Origin: a virus
Virus record (IMG/VR): IMGVR_UViG_3300035145_004174
Span: 37,072 to 101,071 of that record
Strand: one strand, 5' to 3'
DNA length: 64,000 nucleotides
Under the pieces are notes generated by a model, which ran no database searches, was not told the origin of the DNA, and saw nothing but the letters and a program-made list of their open reading frames with translations. Every line of letters begins with the position of its first letter. Positions within the stretch are counted from its first letter, which is position 1. Shown piece after piece: positions 58,155 through 64,000 of this stretch. The position numbers and the translations under genes were made by a program.

Positions 58155-58402
58155 ATAAAGATATTTTACTTGTTTTAAAAATACATTATAGAAATTATTT
58201 TGAAGGAATAAAGATAAGATTGAGAAATCTTTTAGATATTGAAATTGAAGATGAGGTATTAACTTATGTTTTGTTCAAACTAGAGAAAGAATCTAATTTA
58301 ACTAAATTACAATTTGGAGCAAAGAAAGTTGATGATGTATATGATTTAGTTGTACAAAATTTACATTTGATAGAAGAATGTAGAAAAAACATAGAATATT
58401 AA
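58151..58402 (+). CDS. hypothetical protein, 83 aa
   Basis: A helical protein (LVLKIHYRNYFEGIKIRLRN, VLTYVLFKLEKESNLTKLQF). Family unknown. Confidence 0.68.
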   Translation: MNKDILLVLKIHYRNYFEGIKIRLRNLLDIEIEDEVLTYVLFKLEKESNLTKLQFGAKKVDDVYDLVVQNLHLIEECRKNIEY

Positions 58403-58419
58403 AATTTATAAATTTTTAT

Positions 58420-58448
58420 TTGACAGAGTATAAATCATTTGCTAGAGT
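58420..58448 (+). promoter_or_regulatory. sigma70-type promoter for ATG 58489
   Basis: TTGACA at 58420, 17-base spacer ending in TTGC, TAGAGT at 58443. The leader is about 34 bases. Confidence 0.78.
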
Positions 58449-58488
58449 ATTATTAAATCAAGATTATTAACCTTAAAAATTATTAGAA

Positions 58489-58668
58489 ATGAGTAAAGCA
58501 CTAAAATCACACATAGCAAACAATATACTTAATGGAACTTACATCATGCAAAGAAAATGGCGCGACTATGGTTCTGTTGTGGAAGACTCTATAAAAGCGC
58601 AACAAAAACAATTTGAAAGAAAGTTGGCAATGATCCAACAAGCAAAACAAGATAAATTAATCAAGTAA
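58489..58668 (+). CDS. small basic protein, 59 aa
   Basis: MSKALKSHIANNILNGTYIM then KWRDYGSVVEDSIKAQQKQF. Basic, helical. It has its own promoter and a plausible leader, which supports its being real. Confidence 0.68.
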   Translation: MSKALKSHIANNILNGTYIMQRKWRDYGSVVEDSIKAQQKQFERKLAMIQQAKQDKLIK

Positions 58669-58676
58669 TTTAAGTA

Positions 58677-58979
58677 ATGCAAGATAAAGTAAATAGTTTA
58701 GATGATCTTAAATGGTCTTCAAGCCACAAAGTTGGCGATATAACCATCTCTATCATTCAAGGTAAGGGTTGTGTTGGCAAAAGACTATCAAGAACCTTTG
58801 AGGTATGGATATGGGACTCTATTGGCGATATTCCATACAAAGGTCAATTCGATGCAGAAATGACTACTGATCCATTTGTTATTTATGATTGTGATTTATT
58901 AGATTTAATTAAACAAATTGAACTTGATCCACAAGGATGGGTAAAAAACCAAAGAGATGCTTTTAATGAACTCGGATGA
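58677..58979 (+). CDS. hypothetical protein, 100 aa
   Basis: Beta-rich (SHKVGDITISIIQGKGCVGK, TFEVWIWDSIGDIPYKGQFD). Family unknown. Overlaps the next gene. Confidence 0.72.
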   Translation: MQDKVNSLDDLKWSSSHKVGDITISIIQGKGCVGKRLSRTFEVWIWDSIGDIPYKGQFDAEMTTDPFVIYDCDLLDLIKQIELDPQGWVKNQRDAFNELG

Positions 58980-59160
58980 TATTATAAAAAGAATAATGAA
59001 AGTTGTTGAGAATAACTTCAGTTCAACAGATATGTTAATGTTCAATTTCGCGCTAAAATCATTGAATGAAGAACTAGATAATTGGCACAACTTAAACAAC
59101 GAAGAAAGAGAAGAAATTAAACAATCTGTTAGAAGCATTATAGCTTTAGGAATTATTTAA
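58957..59160 (+). CDS. hypothetical helical protein, 67 aa
   Basis: Start at ATG 58957 or 58966 (MNSDDIIKRIMKVVENNF). The rest (MLMFNFALKSLNEELDNWHN) is helical. Family unknown. Confidence 0.66.
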   Translation: MLLMNSDDIIKRIMKVVENNFSSTDMLMFNFALKSLNEELDNWHNLNNEEREEIKQSVRSIIALGII

Positions 59161-59168
59161 ATTTTCCC

Positions 59169-59197
59169 TTGACTTTTATGTAAATTACAATTAACTT
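59169..59197 (+). promoter_or_regulatory. sigma70-type promoter for ATG 59227
   Basis: TTGACT at 59169, 17-base spacer, TAACTT at 59192. The leader is about 23 bases. Confidence 0.7.
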
Positions 59198-59226
59198 ATA
59201 ACTAAATTACAATATTATTACAATTT

Positions 59227-59505
59227 ATGAGATATTCAGTATATGATTCAAGAGGTCAATGGCAAGCAAGCTATTCCCACAATATCCCTAACGTTCCCCT
59301 CAAAGAAGTCAAAAAATGGGCAATTCTTACAGGAAAACTCGTTGGGGGCAAGGTCTATGAATACATCGTTCCTAGTGATAGAAGATATAAACCTAAAGAA
59401 CATCTTCTATATGATTTTACTAATTATAAGTCTCAATTAAGAGATGATCAACCAAATCATTCTAATAAACATAACAATAAAGAGAATAAACAAGAGAAAG
59501 AATAA
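59227..59505 (+). CDS. hypothetical protein, 92 aa
   Basis: A beta-rich start (MRYSVYDSRGQWQASYSHNI), a helix (PLKEVKKWAILTGKLVGGKV) and an Asn/Lys-rich tail. Family unknown. Confidence 0.7.
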   Translation: MRYSVYDSRGQWQASYSHNIPNVPLKEVKKWAILTGKLVGGKVYEYIVPSDRRYKPKEHLLYDFTNYKSQLRDDQPNHSNKHNNKENKQEKE

Positions 59506-59615
59506 AGGAATTTATACAGAATTTATACTTAAATTAATTTAATGTATTATGGTTGATTGAGTAGTGCGAGATTTAAATATATAAATAATTCTATTATAAC
59601 ACACATTTATAATTT

Positions 59616-59963
59616 ATGTCAAGCAAAAAATTTGATTTAAAAGAATTGCGATTTGAGCAACAAGAATATTTAAAAGAATTAAAACAAATAAGAGATGGTA
59701 TAGATTCAGATTATTTTAATTTTACTTTATCAGAGAAAGCAGAATTATATAAACTATTTAATAAACAAATATACTTTATAGAAGGAGTAGTAAATACAAT
59801 AGCAAATTTAATAGAAGAGTTAAATACAAGTACAGAAGAAACAGAAACAAAACAATTAGAAGATAGAGCGATTAAACTATTTAATTTCTTAATAGAGGAA
59901 TTAGATGAAAAGCAAAAAGAAATAGATGAAATATTAAATAATTACTTTACAGAGGGTTCTTAG
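59616..59963 (+). CDS. coiled-coil hypothetical protein, 115 aa
   Basis: Helical throughout (EQQEYLKELKQIRDGIDSDY, LFNFLIEELDEKQKEIDEIL). The last ten bases overlap the 5' end of tRNA-Met, so the mRNA and tRNA compete or are processed from one transcript. Family unknown. Confidence 0.72.
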   Translation: MSSKKFDLKELRFEQQEYLKELKQIRDGIDSDYFNFTLSEKAELYKLFNKQIYFIEGVVNTIANLIEELNTSTEETETKQLEDRAIKLFNFLIEELDEKQKEIDEILNNYFTEGS

Positions 59964-60027
59964 CTCAGTTGGTTAGAGCATCCGACTCATAATCGGCAGG
60001 TCGAGAGTTCGAGCCTCTCAGAACCCA
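59954..60027 (+). tRNA. tRNA-Met (anticodon CAT)
   Basis: Acceptor stem GGGTTCT/AGAACCC with discriminator A; anticodon loop CTCATAA; T-loop TTCGAGC. CCA is not encoded (CTA follows the discriminator). The context GACTCATAATC fits an elongator tRNA-Met; tRNA-Ile with a modified CAT is the alternative. Confidence 0.93.
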
Positions 60028-60047
60028 CTATTTAAATTAAACAAATA

Positions 60048-60218
60048 ATGACGGAATTTATAGAACTGACAGAACTATGGCAAAATAAACAATATAATTT
60101 AATAGGAGAAATAATAAGAGAAGAAGAATGGGATCAAATAAGAGTAGCTGAATTTTGTGCTTACTTCGCCAAATATATAGGATTGCATGACCTTCAAATA
60201 TTATACAAATTCTTATAG
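60048..60218 (+). CDS. small acidic protein, 56 aa
   Basis: MTEFIELTELWQNKQYNLIG then REEEWDQIRVAEFCAYFAKY. Helical, acidic. It begins 20 bases after the tRNA. Similar short frames follow tRNAs in other phages; function unknown. Confidence 0.62.
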   Translation: MTEFIELTELWQNKQYNLIGEIIREEEWDQIRVAEFCAYFAKYIGLHDLQILYKFL

Positions 60219-60272
60219 AATTACGCGAAATTTAAATTAATTTAATTAAATAATAAAAAATTAAAAAAAGAT

Positions 60273-60301
60273 TTGACATATCTAACTTATTCTAGTATTG
60301 T
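60273..60301 (+). promoter_or_regulatory. sigma70-type promoter, leaderless (ATG 60308)
   Basis: TTGACA at 60273, 17-base spacer, TATTGT at 60296, six bases to ATG 60308. A-tract upstream as at 54807. Confidence 0.85.
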
Positions 60302-60307
60302 TGTTGT

Positions 60308-60469
60308 ATGAATGAAAATATAAAACTATTAGCGGAAATTAAATTAACCTTTGATAATAATGTTAAATGGGGAGAAGATAATAAACAAAGTGCATTAGAA
60401 GTTTTAGGTGATTTAATATATGATTTACAAAAATTAGAAGAGGCAAGTGTGCAATGCGAAGAATCTTAA
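60308..60469 (+). CDS. small hypothetical protein, 53 aa
   Basis: MNENIKLLAEIKLTFDNNVK then SALEVLGDLIYDLQKLEEAS. Helical. Its end overlaps the small lipoprotein gene by 16 bases. Confidence 0.7.
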   Translation: MNENIKLLAEIKLTFDNNVKWGEDNKQSALEVLGDLIYDLQKLEEASVQCEES

Positions 60470-60609
60470 TTATATTATTTATATTTATTAATGTCGGGTG
60501 TACTAAATCCCAACACCAATGGGGTGATGTATGCGAGGGGACGTCTTCATGCCCCGAATTGGGTCACGGCACTTGTCCATTTTGTTTTGATGAAAATTAC
60601 TTAGATTAA
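60454..60609 (+). CDS. small lipoprotein, 51 aa
   Basis: MRRILIILFIFINVGCTKSQ is a lipoprotein signal with the lipobox INVGC. The mature part is only about 36 residues with four further cysteines (VCEGTSSCPELGHGTCPFCF) that may form disulfides or bind metal. It is overlapped by and coupled to the preceding gene. Size and location fit short phage lipoproteins that block receptor or entry of related phages, but there is no direct evidence. Confidence 0.74.
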   Translation: MRRILIILFIFINVGCTKSQHQWGDVCEGTSSCPELGHGTCPFCFDENYLD

Positions 60610-60627
60610 ATAATTGAAAAAAAAACC

Positions 60628-60655
60628 TTGATTTTTCTAAATAAGAGTCTATAAT
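60628..60655 (+). promoter_or_regulatory. promoter of the structured RNA
   Basis: TTGATT at 60628, 16-base spacer, TATAAT at 60650 (perfect consensus -10). The predicted start is near 60662. Confidence 0.7.
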
Positions 60656-60661
60656 AAAACA

Positions 60662-61097
60662 AATAATTGAGAAACTAAACTCAATCAAATCAAATAAGTC
60701 GTTCTTTTACATTTTCATATAGGGGAGTTATGCAGAACCGCCTTTGGTTCTGTGGCAGAAGTAATAGATTTAGGGTTAATCATAATAATGTCTTGCTGAG
60801 GTGAGATGAATCTTCTGCCCCCTGCTATTTTGGAAGAGCTAGCTACTCTTCCTGTGGGTGACTGAATTAACCTGTCGTGAGCGGGTTAAGGTATGCGATT
60901 CTCTGTGGTGGAGTGCCAATGGACAAATGTCTGAGGTAGGACAAACACCAAGTCTAATCGTAGTTGGAAGTAGGTAATCATTGAACTGCTGTTCACGCCG
61001 AAAACTTGAGGGTATACAGGAATCCCTCCCCACACATTTTCCATCCCTACATACCCTCTCTCTGTTTTTTCCTTTCGGCAGGGAGAGGGTTTTTTTT
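60662..61097 (+). ncRNA. large structured non-coding RNA, unknown family
   Basis: About 435 bases with no credible frame, visibly richer in G and C than its flanks, between a consensus promoter and a strong terminator. Stems seen by eye: GGG/CCC (60723-60725, 60820-60822) closing a multibranch; CAGAACC/GGTTCTG (60733-60739, 60746-60752); GGCAGAAG/CTTCTGCC (60754-60761, 60812-60819); GGAAGAG/CTCTTCC (60832-60838, 60846-60852); TTAACC/GGTTAA (60867-60872, 60884-60889); GAGGG/CCCTC (61008-61012, 61024-61028). No match to tmRNA, RNase P RNA, 6S or group I intron cores was found by eye. It lies near a tRNA gene, like the phage-borne GOLLD and ROOL RNAs, but is shorter. Confidence 0.8.
61053..61097 (+). 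terminator. rho-independent terminator of the structured RNA
   Basis: A 12-bp stem (ACCCTCTCTCTG at 61053-61064 with CAGGGAGAGGGT at 61079-61090, one G-U pair), a 14-base loop and a T-run to 61097. Confidence 0.92.
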
Positions 61098-61107
61098 GCA
61101 TTTTTAT

Positions 61108-61136
61108 TTGACAGGGGTTCTCTTATATGGAATATT
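61108..61136 (+). promoter_or_regulatory. sigma70-type promoter, leaderless (ATG 61143)
   Basis: TTGACA at 61108, 17-base spacer, AATATT at 61131, six bases to ATG 61143, directly behind the terminator. Confidence 0.78.
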
Positions 61137-61142
61137 GTTGGT

Positions 61143-61532
61143 ATGAAGACAACAAAAGCTAACGACCCAAGGTACAAAATTAATATAAACAAACCAATTA
61201 AAGTTTATCGTAATCTACATAAACAATGTTGGAGTGTTCAACAGGATGGATTAGTCAAAGCACATACTAATTCAATTAAATTGTTTGATTGCGAATTTAT
61301 CGTAAATCAAGCAGGAAGAGAAAAAGTAATTAAAGAAAGGAGAAAAAATGTTCATGCTTTCATTAAAGGATACATAAGTGAGTTATTTAATACTATATTA
61401 GATGAGCACTTCGGGACAGAAGTTACATACAACCCATATAAAAACGAATTCTTTTACAAAAAGGAGAGCGGGGAGTCTATCCACTCAGCAGATGCAGTCC
61501 TTCTAGATGATAGAAAAGTTTTTTCATTTTAA
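61143..61532 (+). CDS. conserved phage protein, 129 aa
   Basis: Starts at ATG 61143. KVYRNLHKQCWSVQQDGLVK, INQAGREKVIKERRKNVHAF-type residues (seen here as NQAGREKVIKERRKNVHAF) and KGYISELFN are strongly conserved in other phage and bacterial proteins of unknown function. FGTEVTYNPYKNEFFYKKES follows and SIHSADAVLLDDRKVFSF ends it. The longer upstream frame runs back through the terminator and is not coding. Confidence 0.82.
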   Translation: MKTTKANDPRYKININKPIKVYRNLHKQCWSVQQDGLVKAHTNSIKLFDCEFIVNQAGREKVIKERRKNVHAFIKGYISELFNTILDEHFGTEVTYNPYKNEFFYKKESGESIHSADAVLLDDRKVFSF

Positions 61533-61534
61533 AT

Positions 61535-61563
61535 TTGACACATGGAACTAATTATACTAATTT
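61535..61563 (+). promoter_or_regulatory. sigma70-type promoter for ATG 61603
   Basis: TTGACA at 61535, 17-base spacer, TAATTT at 61558. The leader is about 33 bases. Confidence 0.65.
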
Positions 61564-61598
61564 TAACTATATTCTTATTATCAACCACATTAAAATAG
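61542..61598 (+). CDS. possible membrane peptide, 18 aa
   Basis: MELIILILTIFLLSTTLK, hydrophobic. The ATG lies between the -35 and -10 boxes of the promoter at 61535, so it would need an upstream transcript. Shares 15 start bases with the frame at 54727. Confidence 0.3.
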   Translation: MELIILILTIFLLSTTLK

Positions 61599-61602
61599 CA
61601 TT

Positions 61603-61884
61603 ATGAATAATATCACCGCAATTAAAGCAATGGCATCATGGATCAATATTAACGGCAGAACTCCTGCTCCCGAAAACTATATAGATTTATATTTAAATAA
61701 AGTAGGATTAGATAATATAGTTGATGATGATTCTAATTATGATGAAGCAGATCATGTTTTAGATTATACAGAAGAAGATATGTTTGATGAAATAGCAAGC
61801 ATGGATGCACGAAACGACTATTTCCACACAGAGGATATGGAGTTGGAAGATTGGGCAGAAAACATTTCACCATCTTTTAAATAA
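61603..61884 (+). CDS. acidic hypothetical protein, 93 aa
   Basis: NNITAIKAMASWININGRTP then a very acidic part (DDDSNYDEADHVLDYTEEDM). No family recognised. Confidence 0.72.
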   Translation: MNNITAIKAMASWININGRTPAPENYIDLYLNKVGLDNIVDDDSNYDEADHVLDYTEEDMFDEIASMDARNDYFHTEDMELEDWAENISPSFK

Positions 61885-61885
61885 T

Positions 61886-62131
61886 ATGGATTATAACGAA
61901 CAAAACTTTTCAGCATGGGGGGGTACACCATCTACCCCCCCACAAGAGGAGTATCCCGAACCTGTTGAATATAAAACCCGCCTAGGTCAAATAAATGATT
62001 TACTTGATGAAAGATTAAATCAAACCAAAGCAATAGAAGAGGCAAAAAAAATGAAAGGTGGAAATAAATTAGTTTCTTTGCTAAATAAAACTATTATAGA
62101 TATAGACGATAAATTAAATAGTTTAAAATAA
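61886..62131 (+). CDS. hypothetical protein, 81 aa
   Basis: Starts at ATG 61886 (MDYNEQNFSAWGGTPSTPPQ). A proline-rich start and a coiled-coil end (LLDERLNQTKAIEEAKKMKG). Family unknown. Confidence 0.7.
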   Translation: MDYNEQNFSAWGGTPSTPPQEEYPEPVEYKTRLGQINDLLDERLNQTKAIEEAKKMKGGNKLVSLLNKTIIDIDDKLNSLK

Positions 62132-62452
62132 GTGAAGTTGCCCGAAGAGTTTGATGATCCCCAAGAGTGGGCTAATTACTATATGGACTTGCATACAGAA
62201 CTGAAGAAGCAGGAACTGATTAATTTAGACTTGAGGGAATGTGTGGATTATATGCAGGATAATCTAAACTATTTAGTTGATAAGCTCGATGTGATAGAGG
62301 ATGACCAGGTAGCCACAGACCTGACTCAAGAGATGGGCATATACTTTGGAGCGATGATGAAAGCAATTATACATTTTAAAAAGACAACGTTGCTTTATCA
62401 AGAGCAGTCTTTCCTTAAATCAATTAAAGATCAGAAGCCCGATTTAAATTAA
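62132..62452 (+). CDS. hypothetical helical protein, 106 aa
   Basis: A GTG start right after the preceding stop (KLPEEFDDPQEWANYYMDLH). Helical and acidic (QEMGIYFGAMMKAIIHFKKT). Family unknown. Codon use is less AT-biased than nearby. Confidence 0.7.
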   Translation: MKLPEEFDDPQEWANYYMDLHTELKKQELINLDLRECVDYMQDNLNYLVDKLDVIEDDQVATDLTQEMGIYFGAMMKAIIHFKKTTLLYQEQSFLKSIKDQKPDLN

Positions 62453-62464
62453 TTAAAAAAAAAC

Positions 62465-62493
62465 TTGCAATTATAAATTATATAGATTAAGGT
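62465..62493 (+). promoter_or_regulatory. probable promoter of the DUF932 gene
   Basis: TTGCAA at 62465, 17-base spacer, TAAGGT at 62488, with an A-tract upstream. A Shine-Dalgarno sequence AAAGGA follows in the leader. Confidence 0.55.
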
Positions 62494-62536
62494 AGGGTAT
62501 AGTTAAATGATTAACCCAACAACAAAAGGAATGAAA

Positions 62537-63400
62537 ATGAAAAAAGTATCACATTGCGAAACAGTTAACGAAGTTCTCGAAACCATCGGTGCAGGTCAAG
62601 ATTATGTAGTTCGTGGAATCCCACAGTTCCCTACATATCGTGGAATCTTTGATGGTAACGACAATCCCGTTGCTATCGTAAACAAGTCTTATGCGAAGAA
62701 TAGCTTCATGCAACCTAGAGAAGTTTTTAATTATGTAGATGATTTGCGCGAAGGTTTGGGAATGACATTCGACAAGGCAGGATTCACTAAAGGTGGTCGC
62801 AGAATGTTCGTCTCTCTCCGCAAAACTAATGCTATCGTAGTTGATCCCAAGGTAGGAGATACTATGGATGAAGTTTTATATCTTTGGAGTAGCTTCGATG
62901 GTTCAGTTCAGCACGTTATCAACAAAATGATCGAAAGATTGGTTTGTTCCAATGGTATGGTAACTATGGATACTCAAGCATCCACTAAGATTAAACATTC
63001 AAGAATTGCGGGAGATAAGTTACAATCCTTTGTTAGCGACAACATCGACAACATCAAAGCTACTTACTCTGATACAAAAGATATAGTTTATTCCTTAGCT
63101 GAGACTCCTGTGAGCCACTCTGATGCGAAGGAAGTAATTAATCGCATCTTTAAAGGTGACTCTAAGAGAGGTGAGAATATCAGAGACGAAGTCTTTAATC
63201 GCTTCACCAAGGGTATGGGTAATAGAGGTGAGACTGCATGGGATTTGCTCAATGGTATTACTGAGTATCAAAACCATGGTAAGTCATTTCGTTCAACCGA
63301 TGGTTCTAGTTCTTCAGAGAACAGATTAACTTCTCTCACTCTCGGAACTGATGCTAATTTAATGAATAGAGTTTGGAATGAATTAGTTTCCTTAAACTAA
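62537..63400 (+). CDS. DUF932 phage/plasmid-like protein
   Basis: 287 residues from ATG 62537, which has AAAGGA six bases upstream; ATG 62507 or 62531 are possible. VVRGIPQFPTYRGIFDGNDN, PVAIVNKSYAKNSFMQPREV and RMFVSLRKTNAIVVDPKVGD, then VYLWSSFDGS-type YLWSSFDGSVQHVINKMIER and LVCSNGMVTMDTQASTKIKH match DUF932. Such proteins are widespread in phages and plasmids with unknown function. Codon use is less AT-rich than in the neighbours, suggesting high expression. A strong terminator follows. Confidence 0.9.
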   Translation: MKKVSHCETVNEVLETIGAGQDYVVRGIPQFPTYRGIFDGNDNPVAIVNKSYAKNSFMQPREVFNYVDDLREGLGMTFDKAGFTKGGRRMFVSLRKTNAIVVDPKVGDTMDEVLYLWSSFDGSVQHVINKMIERLVCSNGMVTMDTQASTKIKHSRIAGDKLQSFVSDNIDNIKATYSDTKDIVYSLAETPVSHSDAKEVINRIFKGDSKRGENIRDEVFNRFTKGMGNRGETAWDLLNGITEYQNHGKSFRSTDGSSSSENRLTSLTLGTDANLMNRVWNELVSLN

Positions 63401-63419
63401 TTAGATTAGAAAAGAAAAG

Positions 63420-63448
63420 CCTCCCTTAGAAATAAGGGAGGTTTTTTT
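63420..63448 (+). terminator. rho-independent terminator
   Basis: A perfect 9-bp stem CCTCCCTTA/TAAGGGAGG with a GAAA loop at 63429-63432 and T7 after it, 20 bases behind the DUF932 stop. Confidence 0.93.
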
Positions 63449-63639
63449 GTGTCCGAAATAAATAAACTAAATAATTATTTCACAAATTCCAAATAAACTG
63501 TATAAATAAATCAATGCCCAATGGTTAAATAGTCTAGTACATAACAGGATGGCATTGGGTGGGTAAGTGGGAATTATATTTTTTTTAAACTTTTTTCAAA
63601 AAAAACGGAAAAATAAGAATTTGCTCCCTTTGTATAGGT
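63449..63639 (+). other. non-coding gap with long-range inverted repeat
   Basis: No gene is seen. CCCAATG (63517-63523) can pair with CATTGGG (63553-63559); AATGCC (63513-63518) can pair with GGCATT (63551-63556). These two pairings exclude each other. A T8 run follows at 63579-63586. Confidence 0.5.
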
Positions 63640-63876
63640 ATGAAGATTGAAGAAATATCACCAAGGGAGAGATTGAAATATCTCATTAACAGGTATAACG
63701 AATTTAAATCATATGGAGTATTGGAGATGATAAATCCTTCTCCCGATCACGAAGGACAGATGCTAGTGATCGAAATTGAATTAAATAGATTAAGTTATGA
63801 AATGGCTTTAGCTAGTGGGAAGCTATCAAGAGAAGAATATTTAGAAAAAAAGAAAAAACTATTTGACATCAAATAA
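63640..63876 (+). CDS. hypothetical helical protein, 78 aa
   Basis: MKIEEISPRERLKYLINRYN then ELNRLSYEMALASGKLSREE. A charged helical protein of unknown family. Its promoter is not clear. Confidence 0.72.
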   Translation: MKIEEISPRERLKYLINRYNEFKSYGVLEMINPSPDHEGQMLVIEIELNRLSYEMALASGKLSREEYLEKKKKLFDIK

Positions 63877-64000
63877 ACTATATGGTTTATTGTTATTAGT
63901 TCTTTAATATATGCCAACGTGTTCTACCTTAACTGCAATTAAGGGGTGATAAGAGAGGTGCGCTTTGCAGAGCTAACTATCCTCTTGCAGGTTCGACTCC
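63877..64000 (+). other. T-arm-like sequence at the window edge
   Basis: The window ends with GCAGGTTCGACTCC, which is what a tRNA T-arm looks like. I could not fit an anticodon arm with U33 upstream, and the 3' acceptor half is outside. GAGAGG and CCTCTT flank it as a possible helix. Confidence 0.35.

Noticed and set aside
60662-61097. tmRNA, RNase P RNA or group I intron
   Set aside because: No tRNA-like ends with a tag frame, no RNase P core (GAGGAAAGUCC-like) and no intron P7/R core were visible.
60839-61192. Open frames of 117 and 71 codons on the minus strand across the structured RNA
   Set aside because: They run through the terminator stem and promoter, have no homology-like features and coincide with the RNA stems; they are chance frames in GC-richer sequence.
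1-64000. CRISPR arrays, insertion sequences, integrase or attachment sites
   Set aside because: No regularly spaced repeats, transposase motifs, recombinase catalytic motifs or terminal inverted repeats were found in any frame or on either strand by eye.

Overview
The window is a densely packed, AT-rich stretch of a large tailed-phage genome, probably jumbo-class or close to it. It has T4-style rIIA/rIIB, virion proteins with the YYYC..H..MGG motif common in environmental phages, DUF2452 and DUF932 proteins, a macro domain protein, phage-type glycosyltransferases, two tRNAs and many small genes joined by ATGA or TAATG overlaps. No ribosomal or housekeeping metabolic genes, integrase or transposase were seen. 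The host is probably Gram-negative: the phage encodes a secreted beta-barrel protein ending in Phe and two lipoproteins. One ECF sigma factor looks like the Rhodopirellula/Verrucomicrobium family, which makes a host in the Planctomycetes-Verrucomicrobia group a reasonable but unproven inference.

Layout. 0-9 kb (+): end of a DnaE replicase, a ClpA/ClpC-like unfoldase, an SSB-like protein, two linked glycosyltransferases and a possible recombination protein. 9.1-10.2 kb: an APS-kinase-like P-loop protein (-) and a nucleoside deoxyribosyltransferase-like protein (+). 10.2-15.9 kb (+): a virion block with two paralogous structural proteins. 16-17.9 kb (+): two glycosyltransferases. 17.9-23.4 kb (-): one ten-gene operon running from a C5 DNA methyltransferase through an ECF sigma factor to two tandem copies of a cassette, each a novel W..PN-motif protein followed by a sigma-like protein. 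23.5-27.9 kb: a glycan-modification island with three sulfotransferases, a fucosyltransferase-like protein and two WcbI-like proteins. 27.9-36 kb (+): RuvB-like ATPase plus PD-(D/E)XK nuclease, outer membrane protein, holin-like protein, more glycosyltransferases, HNH protein and tRNA-Arg. 36-37 kb (-): lipoprotein and membrane-anchored coiled-coil protein. 37-64 kb (+): an early-type region of about 70 mostly small genes, including UV endonuclease, macro domain, methyltransferases, SprT protease, rIIA/rIIB, tRNA-Met and DUF932.

How it works together. The right half carries some two dozen sigma70-type promoters (TTGACA, 17-base spacer, TAnnnT). In fifteen of them the ATG sits 35-36 bases after the first base of the -35 box, where transcription should start, so the messages are predicted to be leaderless. 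The left half (replication, virion and glycan genes) almost lacks this promoter type, and the phage carries three sigma-like genes, so a switch from host-sigma early to phage-sigma late transcription is plausible. Other unusual features are a roughly 435-base structured non-coding RNA with its own promoter and terminator (60662-61097), a probable -1 frameshift or slippage site on an A10 tract that adds a second HTH to one regulator, and a set of single-helix membrane microproteins.
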